Of a DNA stretch of 28,115 nucleotides, positions 1 through 8,716 are shown piece by piece (the stretch's first letter is position 1; each line of letters opens with the position of its first letter). The notes under the pieces are model-generated. The model was not told the DNA's origin and searched no databases. It saw only the letters and a program-made list of their open reading frames with translations. The DNA lies in the NCBI GenBank assembly GCA_905201055.1, contig CAJKMT010000014.1, positions 1 to 28,115 of the forward strand, written 5' to 3'. The position numbers were made by a program, and so were the translations under genes. The stretch comes from an uncultured Sutterella sp. GTDB lineage: Bacteria; Pseudomonadota; Gammaproteobacteria; Burkholderiales; Burkholderiaceae_F.

Positions 1-899
1 CCAAACCCTTGGCACTTAAAAATGAGGTCATTCTTTGCCCCTATGCCGACACGCTGCGCGTGCCCGCCGCGCACGGTCAATCACTTTTTGACGCCCGAGC
101 CCTTGGGGCGGATATCCGCATGGTATATTCGCCGATGGATGCGCTTAAAGTTGCCCAAGAGAACCCCTCTCGGGAGGTGGTCTTTTTTGCAATCGGTTTT
201 GAGACCACAACTCCGCCCACGGCAGTGGCAGTATTGAGCGCGCAAAAAATGGGACTAAAAAACTTTTCGGTCTTTGTTAATCACGTGCTCACACCCGCGG
301 CGATGAATCATATTCTCAAAACTGCCCCGCAAAACCCCGATGCCCCCAAGCTTGACGGGTTGGTGGGCCCCGCCCACGTCTCAACCGTGATCGGTTCTGC
401 AGCCTACGAGCCCTTTAGCCGAGACTGGGGCATGCCCGTGGTGATCGCGGGCTTTGAGCCGCTTGATATGCTGCTTGCCATTTTGATGCTTGTCAGACAA
501 ACCAACGACGGCAGGCACGAGGTGGAAAACGAATTTTCCCGAGCGGTAACACGACTTGGCAATACGCAAGCTATTCATCTTATGGATGAAGTTTTTCAAA
601 AGCGGGACTCTTTTGAATGGCGGGGTCTGGGGATGGTGCCGCAATCGGCGCTTAAACTTCGTCAAGCTTACAGGGACTTAGATGCCGAAACACGTTTTGA
701 TTTAAAAGACATTCACATTGATGACAATCGGGTCTGCGCCTGCGGCGCGATTTTGCGCGGGGAAAAAGAACCCTTTGAATGCCCGCTTTTTGGGAAAGTC
801 TGTACACCGGCCCGACCGATCGGAGCCTGCATGGTAAGTTCCGAAGGCGCCTGTGCGGCGTATTGGCGTTATGCGCCAAAGACTCAAAAATCGTTATAA
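1..899 (+). CDS. hypD: HypD, [NiFe] hydrogenase maturation protein (5' end outside window)
   Basis: HypD is the scaffold on which, with HypC, the Fe(CN)2CO unit of [NiFe] hydrogenases is assembled in the cytoplasm. The reading frame is open from the first bases, with no start codon in view. About 75 N-terminal residues, including the usual CGGHTH motif, must lie to the left. Visible family features are GFETTTPPTA, the GPAHVSTVIG segment, AGFEPLDMLL and the C-terminal FeS-cluster cysteines in the stretch running through CACGAILRG, FECPLFGKVC and VSSEGACAAYWRY. The gene lies 12 nt before hypE on the same strand, the normal hyp operon order. An internal TTG at position 9 could be mistaken for a start, but homology clearly extends upstream of it. 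Function is family knowledge; identification is strong. Confidence 0.95.
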   Translation, partial: KPLALKNEVILCPYADTLRVPAAHGQSLFDARALGADIRMVYSPMDALKVAQENPSREVVFFAIGFETTTPPTAVAVLSAQKMGLKNFSVFVNHVLTPAAMNHILKTAPQNPDAPKLDGLVGPAHVSTVIGSAAYEPFSRDWGMPVVIAGFEPLDMLLAILMLVRQTNDGRHEVENEFSRAVTRLGNTQAIHLMDEVFQKRDSFEWRGLGMVPQSALKLRQAYRDLDAETRFDLKDIHIDDNRVCACGAILRGEKEPFECPLFGKVCTPARPIGACMVSSEGACAAYWRYAPKTQKSL

Positions 900-911
900 G
901 AGAGCTTTGTC

Positions 912-1961
912 ATGAGCAGTATTAAACCGAATTTCATCAAAAAACTGGATTTAAAAAACGGACGGGTCGAAATGAGTCACGGCGCGGGGGGACTTGCGAC
1001 AGCACAAATGATTGAGGAGATTTTCACACCGGCTTTTCGCAATACCTGGCTTGATGACGGGCATGACGGGGCAACACTTCCTGTACTGAAAAATGCCGTC
1101 GTGGTCTCCTGCGACGCTCACGTGGTTTCGCCCCTCTTTTTCCCCGGCGGCGATATCGGACGCCTTGCCATTTGCGGGACGGTTAACGACGTGGCTGTTT
1201 GCGGCGCAAGACCCCTTTATATTACGGCAAGCTTCATTCTTGAAGAGGGTTTTGCGCTCAAAGACCTCAAGACGATTGTCGATTCCATGAGTCAGGCGGC
1301 ATGCGAAGCTGGTGTTGCCATTGTTACGGGTGACACCAAAGTTGTAGAAAAAGGGCACGGCGACGGTATTTATATTGCAACCACCGGCATCGGTGAAAAG
1401 CTGACCGATCAACCGATTTCCGGACGTTTGGCCCAACCGGGCGATGCCATCCTTATTTCAGGAAGTATGGGGGATCACGGCACAACCGTCATGTCGCTTC
1501 GGGAAAATATGACCTTTCTTACCGATCTCACAAGCGACACCGCCCCTTTAAATACCCTCATCGAATCGGTTTTAAACAGTGCCCCGAATGTTCACGTGCT
1601 GCGTGATCCGACGCGCGGAGGTTTAGCGGCAACGCTAAACGAAATCGCGCACCAAAGCGGTGTCGGCATGCTTTTGGATGAAAAAGCCATTCCGGTCAAA
1701 CCGGCTGTCGCCGCGGCATGCGAATTTTTAGGGCTTGATCCCCTTTTTGTCGCCAATGAAGGCAAGGTCATTGTGATTTGCCCGAAAGACGAAGCCGAGA
1801 ACGCCCTCTGTGCCATGCGGGCTCATCCTTTGGGCAAAGACGCGGCTCTAATCGGTGAAGTCCGTGAAGAAAATGCCGGTTTTGTTGAAATGCGAACCTT
1901 ATTGGGCGGCAGACGCTGCGTGGATTGGCTCAACGGGGAACAATTGCCAAGAATTTGTTAA
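912..1961 (+). CDS. hypE: HypE, carbamoyl dehydratase of hydrogenase maturation
   Basis: HypE dehydrates the carbamoyl group delivered by HypF to its C-terminal cysteine, giving the thiocyanate from which cyanide passes to iron on HypC-HypD. The 349-residue protein has the AIRS/PurM-like architecture: GAGG at residues 24-27, a TVNDVAVCGARP segment at about 90-101, RDPTRGGLA in the second half, and the diagnostic terminal PRIC, whose last residue (Cys349) is the modified cysteine. Length is normal for the family. The ATG at 912 follows an AAGAGAG purine stretch by about 7 nt and sits 12 nt after hypD, so the two are almost certainly co-transcribed. Nothing in the sequence suggests inactivation. 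Confidence 0.97.
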   Translation: MSSIKPNFIKKLDLKNGRVEMSHGAGGLATAQMIEEIFTPAFRNTWLDDGHDGATLPVLKNAVVVSCDAHVVSPLFFPGGDIGRLAICGTVNDVAVCGARPLYITASFILEEGFALKDLKTIVDSMSQAACEAGVAIVTGDTKVVEKGHGDGIYIATTGIGEKLTDQPISGRLAQPGDAILISGSMGDHGTTVMSLRENMTFLTDLTSDTAPLNTLIESVLNSAPNVHVLRDPTRGGLAATLNEIAHQSGVGMLLDEKAIPVKPAVAAACEFLGLDPLFVANEGKVIVICPKDEAENALCAMRAHPLGKDAALIGEVREENAGFVEMRTLLGGRRCVDWLNGEQLPRIC

Positions 1962-1972
1962 AAACCGTCTGC

Positions 1973-2041
1973 CTTGTCCTAAATAACATATTTCAGGACA
2001 AGACACTCCGGTGTCAAGCCTGGGAAAACTCAGCGTTTTCC
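1973..2041. terminator. Cluster of three hairpins between converging genes
   Basis: Three consecutive inverted repeats fill the gap between the ends of hypE and the Fic gene. They are CTTGTCCT/AGGACAAG at 1973-1980 and 1995-2002, with extra AAAT/ATTT pairing inside; GACAC/GTGTC at 2002-2006 and 2011-2015 around a TCCG loop; and GGAAAAC/GTTTTCC at 2023-2029 and 2035-2041. None is followed by a long T tract on either strand. A simple intrinsic terminator is therefore not certain, but the position between convergent genes fits a bidirectional transcription barrier or RNA 3'-end structures. Confidence 0.45.
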
Positions 2042-2051
2042 ATCCGATTGT

Positions 2052-3566
2052 CTAGCTGGCGTGGCGAGTCAGAACTTTCCTTGTTACTTGCTCAATGAAA
2101 TCAAAAGCACTTTCTTCAACTCTGTCGGCATAGCGTTTGCGCAGATTTTTTGAAACGACGCCATTCAGATCCAGGCATCCGTTTATCAAATGATGCAAAA
2201 TAGATTCCCGTACATCATACCGTTCGCTTACTGTCCGATGAATTTCATCAAAACTCAACCAATAGTTGACTTCCTGGCGCAGGTGGATATCTAATGCCTC
2301 CTCTGCCATTTCCAAGCCAAATTCTGCGCAGGACGTTGCATCCCAGTACCGATAAATAGCATCACTGCCCTTAAATCGAAAATCATAATCATGATCTGCA
2401 ATCCATACGACTGACCATAACCTCCGACAAGGTTTAGAAAAATCTTGCAGCGTAGAGAGATACTTTTCTTCTGACGCTCTCATGGCAACAGAAACCGGCA
2501 ACAATTGTCCTTTGTGCAATTGACCGGACAAACAGAGTTGCTGATGAAATAGAAAACGGGAAAGACGGCCGTTTCCATCCATGAAGGGGTGCAAAAATAC
2601 AAAACCAAAAGAGGCAATGGATGCTGCGATGACAGGATTAATTTGCTTCGGAAGCGAATTGGCCATCTCTAAAAAAGCACGCATTAAGTCTTCCAAACAC
2701 TCAGGACTCGGAGGCACATACGTGACTGACAAAACCCCTCGACCGGCACCGGACAGCCAATTTTGTTCTGTGCGATAAGAAAACGCCATGTCGAAAGGAT
2801 TGGAAATGACTTGATTTTGCAGATCGCACAAATAATCTTCTGTCAATTCAACATTGTCATGAGCATGTTCTAAAAGTTTTACGAATCTTTCGGATTTATT
2901 CAGATCTGCCCTTTCCCCTTCAATGGCGTAACTGCTTTCGGTTTCGCTTAAATAGGCCCACTGCAAAGCACGATCGGCGTTGATTCGACCGATCTCAGAT
3001 AGATACTTCCGCACGCGATTTAGTACATCATCGGCCAGTGCCGCTTTAATTTTTTCGGTCTTTTCAACCGTGGGACAATAATTCAGATTGCCCAATCCAT
3101 TGAAAATTACGTGCCATTTTGCATTTTTGATTCCATGTCCGGTGACATAACGATCTTCGTCAAAGAGTTTGATATATCGCACATTGCCCGGAACCGTCAC
3201 AGGCAATTCCTTATTGTTAAAAAATTCCCACAGGTAACCTAATTTTCTTTGATATATCCCCGATAACTTAGAGGTAATGGAATTAAGTAATGACTCTTCG
3301 CTGACGTGACGCAATGCTTCAGACAGTATCTGCAAATTAATGCCTTCGTGCTTCAAGGCAAAAAGGATATGACCGACAAGGTCATCAGGCGCTAAACGAT
3401 ATCGCGTCGACACTAATAGCAAATCATCTTTTCGAATTATGCTGGTTACAGATGTACTAAGCTCTGCAACAACTTTTGGCTCAAAGACAGGTAACTGAAG
3501 TTGAGTTTTCAAAAAGGCATATCCAATTTTTTTGTCATTTACCGGGAAATCACCAGAAAAAATCAT
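2052..3566 (-). CDS. Fic-domain protein, probable AMP-transferase with N-terminal self-inhibition
   Basis: The 504-residue protein carries the canonical Fic core HPFMDGNGR at residues 326-334 with Arg337 following. This motif positions the phosphates of a nucleotide for transfer of AMP to a target hydroxyl. Upstream of the core, S212-Y-A-I-E216-G217 fits the inhibitory helix motif [S/T]xxxE[G/N]. Glu216 would block productive ATP binding, as in class II Fic proteins that are controlled within the same chain. Residues 1-190 are a variable region I do not recognise, and the C-terminal 70 residues look like a helical or winged-helix segment. The ATG is preceded by a weak GAGTG. No separate antitoxin gene is adjacent, which agrees with an internal inhibitory helix. 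The target is unknown. The gene is AT-richer than hypD/hypE, suggesting acquisition. Confidence 0.88.
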   Translation of the reverse strand: MIFSGDFPVNDKKIGYAFLKTQLQLPVFEPKVVAELSTSVTSIIRKDDLLLVSTRYRLAPDDLVGHILFALKHEGINLQILSEALRHVSEESLLNSITSKLSGIYQRKLGYLWEFFNNKELPVTVPGNVRYIKLFDEDRYVTGHGIKNAKWHVIFNGLGNLNYCPTVEKTEKIKAALADDVLNRVRKYLSEIGRINADRALQWAYLSETESSYAIEGERADLNKSERFVKLLEHAHDNVELTEDYLCDLQNQVISNPFDMAFSYRTEQNWLSGAGRGVLSVTYVPPSPECLEDLMRAFLEMANSLPKQINPVIAASIASFGFVFLHPFMDGNGRLSRFLFHQQLCLSGQLHKGQLLPVSVAMRASEEKYLSTLQDFSKPCRRLWSVVWIADHDYDFRFKGSDAIYRYWDATSCAEFGLEMAEEALDIHLRQEVNYWLSFDEIHRTVSERYDVRESILHHLINGCLDLNGVVSKNLRKRYADRVEESAFDFIEQVTRKVLTRHAS

Positions 3567-3673
3567 ATAACACTCAAAAAAAATACCAATTTAAATAATT
3601 CGGCTAATATTTTATACAATTTACAAAATTATCAAAAATTTTATGACAGTTTAATAAAAACCAAGAAATTTTA

Positions 3674-3862
3674 TTGCGGCAGTGCAATACACTTTTACTT
3701 TTTTTCACTGCCTTGCTCCTGATGAGTTCTGCTCTGATGGAGAAGTCTAAAGTGGAGAAACCCATACTCGATAGAGCAACAATTAAAAAAACAATTAGCC
3801 TGATTCTCAATATGTTATTTATGGTTGTTGCCTCTGCGGTCATTATTGCCGGCAGACGCTAA
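3674..3862 (+). CDS. Possible small membrane protein, perhaps interrupted
   Basis: A short frame with two hydrophobic stretches, LLLFFTALLLMSSALM near the start and TISLILNMLFMVVASAVIIAG near the end, separated by a charged linker. This is the shape of a small two-helix inner-membrane protein. The start is unsure: TTG at 3674 keeps the first helix, while ATG at 3722 gives 46 residues and loses most of it. Neither has a good ribosome binding site. Directly after the TAA at 3860-3862 the same frame stays open to a TGA at 3935-3937. It encodes 24 more residues including DPDVWFPKWIKEKDD, which reads like a genuine hydrophilic tail. One point mutation may therefore have shortened a 70-90-residue protein. 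I do not recognise the family, and chance reading frames are possible. Confidence 0.3.
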   Translation: MRQCNTLLLFFTALLLMSSALMEKSKVEKPILDRATIKKTISLILNMLFMVVASAVIIAGRR

Positions 3863-3986
3863 GAGGTGGAGGATCCGGATGTGTGGTTTCCCAAATGGAT
3901 AAAAGAAAAGGATGATTCTACCGCTCAAACCTCTTGAGAACAGACAAAAATGCTTAAAAATCAATCCGTTGAGCGTTTAAAAGCTC

Positions 3987-4061
3987 TTGACCTCTCCTCT
4001 TTGTCGTTTATAGGAGACAAGAAATTTCCCAGAAGGCAAATAAAGAGCCTAAAACGACAAA
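3987..4061 (+). promoter_or_regulatory. Autotransporter promoter candidate overlapped by long inverted repeat
   Basis: TTGACC (3987-3992), a 16-nt spacer and TATAGG (4009-4014) make a reasonable sigma-70 promoter, predicting a start near 4021. An inverted repeat overlaps it. The left arm TTTGTCGTTTATAGG (4000-4014) covers the spacer and -10, and the right arm CCTAAAACGACAAA (4048-4061) lies downstream; pairing is 14 bp with one bulged A. The 33-nt separation and a T-rich stretch after the right arm also permit an RNA hairpin or attenuator, if transcription starts further upstream. Operator and attenuator are both open readings. The inverted repeat itself is directly visible. Confidence 0.5.
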
Positions 4062-4097
4062 TCTCTTTTTCTGTTGTTTTTAGAAGGAGCGTATCAC

Positions 4098-7000
4098 ATG
4101 GCAATAATTCCCCGCCCCCATTCTCAGAATAAGCGCTTTCGCACTTCTTTAATTGCGGCAGCGGTTTTAGCCTCTTTTGGCCTAGTTTCTCACACAGCTT
4201 TAGCTGAACAAAGACCCGACGATTCGGTCGAGTTAACTAATTGGACGGCAGTAAAGATTTACGATGGCACGTCTTACGATGCTTTAGCCAATAAAGTCCT
4301 TTTAACCGGCGACAATCTTTCTCCCACGCTTTCTGTTAATCAAAGTTTTACCCAATCAGATTTAAATGAAATTCGATCCCAAGAGGGTTATGAGGATTTC
4401 GGTGTGCTTTTTGATGATGGCGGAACCCAGGATGTAACGTTCATCTCCGGCGTTCATAGCATTGATCAGAATCAAACTATCACAGCTAATAACGCCAGCA
4501 TCAGTGTGAGTGTTTCTGATATTGCCGAACCGACCTATCTGGAAGTGTTGGGCTTTAATCACGCCGGCGGTGTTGTTCAGTTCACAGGCAGCCAGACGCT
4601 TATTTCTGCCACTGCTGTCATGCAGCGCGATGCCGATGGTGAATCGGCTGTGTATGGTTATCTTCTGGAAAATCCGATTGGTGATGCACATAATCAGCGC
4701 AAAGCCATATTCTCTGCCGACCAGACCACGATTTCCGCCTCCTCGACTCATTCAAACGGCGTAGATGTCTACGGTGTTTTGTTGTCGGCCGATGCCGTGG
4801 ATACTCCGCAAATGGTGTTTGAACGCGGTAACGCTACGATTTCTGTGAACAACGCAGCTCAAGATCGTTCGGCTTACGCTCTTTTCATGCACTACTCCGA
4901 TAAAGATAATGCTGAAACCTTTGCAACGGTATCCGTTAATAAAGAAGCCTCTCTGACAATCAATGCCCATGGTGACGATACAGTGGGTATTTTTGCTGAT
5001 AACGGGAACTTTATCTCGAACGGAACCTTGTCGGTCAATGCCGAAGGTATCGGTCAGAATCGAACCACTGCAGTTTACGTTACGGGTAATGCAAATTTAA
5101 CCTTTGCCGGTCAATCTACCCTCACGGCACAATCCGAAAACGGTGATGCGTACGCTCTCTACGTTGAACACACTTTAACCCCTCCCTCTGGTCAACAAAC
5201 CAGTGATGATCAGGGGACTTATCCGACAACGAAAAACTTTGGAGTCAATTTTGCTCAAGGTAGTACTACCACACTGAACGGTGCCGTTTTTGTTGATAAA
5301 AATATGGCAATGACCGTAGACGGCAAAATGACGATCAACGGAGCGGTCAATATCCTCGGTGCGGTCAGCGGAGCGGGTGACATCACCATCAATGGCGAAG
5401 AATCTGAAATCACCTTTAATGCCGGTGCACAAGTCAGCACGGGCAAACTGACGATCAACAATGCTACGGTAACAAACACGGTTAAGGTAGATGTAGCCGA
5501 CTCGATCACACTTGAAAATGTCACACTGACCAATCAGGAAGAAGGTGACATTGAAGCTGAAGGCAGCATCATTTTAGAAGCTGGTACAACGCTCAACAAC
5601 TACGGTCATTTCGGCAGCGATAACTGGATTGTTAAAACCGGTGCCAAATATCTTGAAAGTCTGCATGACGATGTCTTTGATGTAAACGGTAATGCCTTAC
5701 TGCACGAAGGTCGCTTTGAATTGGCCGGCGGCATTTTGGGAGCAATCGGCAATGAAGACTTTATGACCGGTGTGATCATCCGTCCTGATTCCGAAGTGAC
5801 CGGTGAGTTTGTTCCTTCACAATTTGTTGTTTCTGCGGGTGACTATGCCTGGGAGAACGTGGTTGTCGACCGCGAAGCCGATGACACAACCGTAGCCTTG
5901 GAAGTCTCTGGCGGCAGTGTTTCTACAGAAGTGCTTCAGGCCACTCAGGGCAACGCCCGTATGACAGACGGTTCACTTCATGCTGATCAACTCCGGTCTG
6001 ACGGTACCTTTACGATGTCTGTCGAAAAAGGTGACTTCACTGTCGGTCAGTTCGTCGGTACCAACGGTGGACACTTCACTTTGTCTCGCGGGACAATGGA
6101 AGCAGAAACAATTGATCTTTCAAAAGGTGGTGAGTTGACCATTGCCAGTGGAGCCACTTTAGCCACGGGTTCCGCTCAAGCGTTTATGAACGGATTAGGT
6201 GAGGACGGTACTGGAGAAAAAGTCGGTGGACTTAAAAATGGTCTGACCGTTTCGGGCGGCAACCTTATTATCAATGATGAAAAATGGAATTTAGCTTATT
6301 CCTATTCAGCCACCGATGCTCTCCAAAACGGAAAGGTGACTTTCACCGGTACGCTTGTTAACGATGAAGGTAATGAACTCACCGAAGTCGAAATTGATGA
6401 CATTCAAGACAATGCTTTCTCCTCTACGACAGTTGATTTGAATGTTGCTGCTGGTGAATCTGGAGAGGGTGCCACTGTTAATAAGACAGCCGGGGTTAAA
6501 TCTTTGGTCGTTGAATCCGGTGACACCGTTTCGGTTCAAGCAGATAAAACACTGACGCTTTTCGGTACCAGCGGTGAATCGAGCGAACTCGTGAATTTCG
6601 AGGATGAAGTTGAGGGTGAAAAAACCATTAATCTTGCCGGTAATCTGCAGTTAGGCGGGATCGCTGTTGAAGATGCTCAAGGAACCATTTCACATGAAGT
6701 GGTCATGTACGATGATAGCCAATTAATGGTTGATGCCGGTACGTTTGAAATTACTAAGGTTTCGGGTAGCGGTACGATCGCAGTCGGTAACCAAGAGGCG
6801 GCCGGTAACTTAACTGTTGGCACTCTGGATCACTCCGGCACGATCTTTATTGACCCGGCCTGGGTCGATGGTCAGAGCATGGCTGATGGATCTTTCCTGA
6901 CAGTTAATCAAGTGTCTGAGGAAGGCTTGAAGTCTAAAGTGATTGTCGGTCAAAACTCAACCTTTGTATTCGGCGCTGATAAACAGGCGGCTGTCAGTGC

Positions 7001-8537
7001 CTTTGATGCAACGAAACTGCAATACGGTGAGGATGCGATTCAAGCCGTTATGTATGTCGGTGCACCTTTAAAAGTGAAAGAAGGTTCTGTTTACGTTAAC
7101 GGCAGTCTCGAAGAAATGCCAACGGAAGGTTTGCCTGAACAAGGCGGAGTTAAGCTCGCAGCTAATACCTTGACTATATTAAACGTAGCCGGTTTGAGCG
7201 ATTCAACATATGCTCTGGAAGCCACTGGAGCGGTTGATATTAATGCAAAAGCCAAAATTTCCTTAGTCAATGCTGAAATTACTGATTCCGGTATTGGCGT
7301 CATCAAGGGTCAAAGCATCACGGGTGTAACGGCAGAAAACATTAACGATGTGATCGTCAACGCCAACGCCTTGATGGATGTAACTTTGGCTTTAAACGGC
7401 GACAATACGATCACCTATACGGCAGAACGTTTGGCGGCAGGTAGCGATACACTTGTCGGCACTGAATTAGCCGGTCTCTTAAACACCTGGCTGGATGCCG
7501 GTCTCTCATTCGAAGAAGGAACTGAATCAGCTGATCGCGGCACGAAGTTCCTCTCTCGTTTGGCTTACCATACCCAATTTGGTGTGCAAACCGAGGCTCA
7601 GGCTGTTGAAATCAGTAACCAAGCAGCTGCACTAGCAGCCACCGCGGGTGTATATAACGCCGCTTTGGATGCTTCTGAACTGATGAACCGTTCGCTTGAT
7701 CGTCGTATGACGCTCACCGGTAATTTTGACCGTACTAATGGCGTAACGGTTTGGGCCGATGTCTTGGGTGGCTTCAACCAAGCCAAGGACCTGTACGGAA
7801 ACGGCGGCTATGACATGGACCTCTATGGGGCTGTGCTCGGGGCTGATACAGTGGCTCCGTGCGGAGCGATTGTCGGCGCGGCAGTGACTGTCGGCAAGGG
7901 CGACGGTGGCTCCAAGGACGCTGCTATTAATGTAGACAATGATGTCGATTTCGTCGGCGTGTCATTCTACGGTAGTCACCGCATGGGCAACTTCAACAGC
8001 AAGATCGATGTCGGTTACATGCACACCAAGTCCGATTTGTCTGCTACCGCCTTCGGTATGGACATTGGTGACAAGGTAAATGCTGATGCATGGACCTTAG
8101 GTTTGGGTGGTGAATACCTCTACAAACTCGGCTCTTTTGATATCGTTCCACACGTTGGTATTCGTTGGACGCGCCTTGATGTTGACGGTTACACCGGTGC
8201 TTTGAAGACGGAATCCGACACCATGGATGTCTTTACGGCTCCTTTGGGTGTAGCTTTCTCCGGAAATATCAATGTCGGTTCATGGAGTGTTGCTCCGATG
8301 GCTGATATTTCAGTCGTTCCAAGTTTCGGTGATGACGAAGCTACGAGCAAGGTTCGTTGGAGCACAGCTTCGGAAACCATCAAGACTCAAGTAATTGACG
8401 ACGCGCCGGTTCAAATGACTTTGGGTGTAAATGCTCAAACAGGTAATTGGACGGTCGGCGCCTCTTACGAGTTGGATGTGGGCGGCGATGAACGCATGAA
8501 CAATGCCTTCTCAATTCGTGCCCGCTACGCCTTCTAA
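4098..8537 (+). CDS. Type V autotransporter (classical, beta-barrel at C-terminus)
   Basis: A 1479-residue secreted protein that should reach the cell surface through its own C-terminal barrel. The start chosen is ATG 4098, because AGAAGGAG (4082-4089) lies 8 nt upstream; a TTG 24 nt earlier sits before that site. Residues 1-36 form a signal peptide (basic FRTSLIAAAVLASFG core, cleavage after HTALA). Residues ~37-1190 are a Thr/Asn/Gly-rich passenger with repeated short beta-strand motifs (such as LTINNATVTN and GGELTIASGATL), typical of a right-handed beta-helix. Residues ~1205-1479 match the autotransporter beta-domain: TVWADVLGGF, DLYGAVLGAD, alternating strands, and a terminal SIRARYAF ending in Phe. 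No protease motif or recognised adhesin domain was seen, so the passenger's role is unknown. It is flanked by its own promoter candidate and terminator. Confidence 0.93.
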   Translation: MAIIPRPHSQNKRFRTSLIAAAVLASFGLVSHTALAEQRPDDSVELTNWTAVKIYDGTSYDALANKVLLTGDNLSPTLSVNQSFTQSDLNEIRSQEGYEDFGVLFDDGGTQDVTFISGVHSIDQNQTITANNASISVSVSDIAEPTYLEVLGFNHAGGVVQFTGSQTLISATAVMQRDADGESAVYGYLLENPIGDAHNQRKAIFSADQTTISASSTHSNGVDVYGVLLSADAVDTPQMVFERGNATISVNNAAQDRSAYALFMHYSDKDNAETFATVSVNKEASLTINAHGDDTVGIFADNGNFISNGTLSVNAEGIGQNRTTAVYVTGNANLTFAGQSTLTAQSENGDAYALYVEHTLTPPSGQQTSDDQGTYPTTKNFGVNFAQGSTTTLNGAVFVDKNMAMTVDGKMTINGAVNILGAVSGAGDITINGEESEITFNAGAQVSTGKLTINNATVTNTVKVDVADSITLENVTLTNQEEGDIEAEGSIILEAGTTLNNYGHFGSDNWIVKTGAKYLESLHDDVFDVNGNALLHEGRFELAGGILGAIGNEDFMTGVIIRPDSEVTGEFVPSQFVVSAGDYAWENVVVDREADDTTVALEVSGGSVSTEVLQATQGNARMTDGSLHADQLRSDGTFTMSVEKGDFTVGQFVGTNGGHFTLSRGTMEAETIDLSKGGELTIASGATLATGSAQAFMNGLGEDGTGEKVGGLKNGLTVSGGNLIINDEKWNLAYSYSATDALQNGKVTFTGTLVNDEGNELTEVEIDDIQDNAFSSTTVDLNVAAGESGEGATVNKTAGVKSLVVESGDTVSVQADKTLTLFGTSGESSELVNFEDEVEGEKTINLAGNLQLGGIAVEDAQGTISHEVVMYDDSQLMVDAGTFEITKVSGSGTIAVGNQEAAGNLTVGTLDHSGTIFIDPAWVDGQSMADGSFLTVNQVSEEGLKSKVIVGQNSTFVFGADKQAAVSAFDATKLQYGEDAIQAVMYVGAPLKVKEGSVYVNGSLEEMPTEGLPEQGGVKLAANTLTILNVAGLSDSTYALEATGAVDINAKAKISLVNAEITDSGIGVIKGQSITGVTAENINDVIVNANALMDVTLALNGDNTITYTAERLAAGSDTLVGTELAGLLNTWLDAGLSFEEGTESADRGTKFLSRLAYHTQFGVQTEAQAVEISNQAAALAATAGVYNAALDASELMNRSLDRRMTLTGNFDRTNGVTVWADVLGGFNQAKDLYGNGGYDMDLYGAVLGADTVAPCGAIVGAAVTVGKGDGGSKDAAINVDNDVDFVGVSFYGSHRMGNFNSKIDVGYMHTKSDLSATAFGMDIGDKVNADAWTLGLGGEYLYKLGSFDIVPHVGIRWTRLDVDGYTGALKTESDTMDVFTAPLGVAFSGNINVGSWSVAPMADISVVPSFGDDEATSKVRWSTASETIKTQVIDDAPVQMTLGVNAQTGNWTVGASYELDVGGDERMNNAFSIRARYAF

Positions 8538-8610
8538 GGCTATTAATCCAATCTTCCTGAAGTGCCTGCTTCGTAAATCGGCAGAGCACTTTGGGAAGTG
8601 CCAGAACTTT

Positions 8611-8640
8611 AAGAAGCGCGAGTTGATCGCGCTTCTTTTT
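8611..8640 (+). terminator. Intrinsic terminator of the autotransporter gene
   Basis: A perfect 11-bp stem, AAGAAGCGCGA (8611-8621) and TCGCGCTTCTT (8627-8637), with a GTTGA loop runs straight into a T tract. It lies 73 nt after the autotransporter stop. A second, weaker hairpin (AGTGCCTGC at 8561-8569 against the segment 8581-8590) precedes it. This separates the autotransporter from the following operon. Confidence 0.9.
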
Positions 8641-8716
8641 CGCCTCAGTTTTCTCAAAGACACCTTTTGAAAATTCCGAATATCACCCGAGTCTTTGAAC
8701 TAAACCTTTCAGCGTT

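Larger units (their letters stand above)
3567..4097. other. AT-rich intergenic region between Fic gene and autotransporter
   Basis: About 530 bases separate the divergently oriented Fic and autotransporter genes. The left 100 bases are very AT-rich and should hold the Fic promoter; TATAAA on the minus strand near 3614-3619 is a possible -10, but no convincing -35 accompanies it. The middle holds one possible small membrane protein (3674-3862, with an open frame continuing after the stop). The right part holds a promoter candidate and a long inverted repeat ahead of the autotransporter. No RNA gene is recognised. Confidence 0.6.

Noticed and set aside
951..1436. 161-codon minus-strand frame inside hypE
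   Set aside because: Antisense shadow of a clearly identified gene; no family features.
3604..3843. 79-codon minus-strand frame in the AT-rich spacer
   Set aside because: Overlaps the small plus-strand frame; low-complexity, no ribosome binding site, no recognisable features. Kept out as a likely chance frame.
4074..4097. Upstream TTG start for the autotransporter
   Set aside because: It lies before the strong AGAAGGAG site, which is correctly spaced for ATG 4098, and would add residues ahead of a normal signal peptide.
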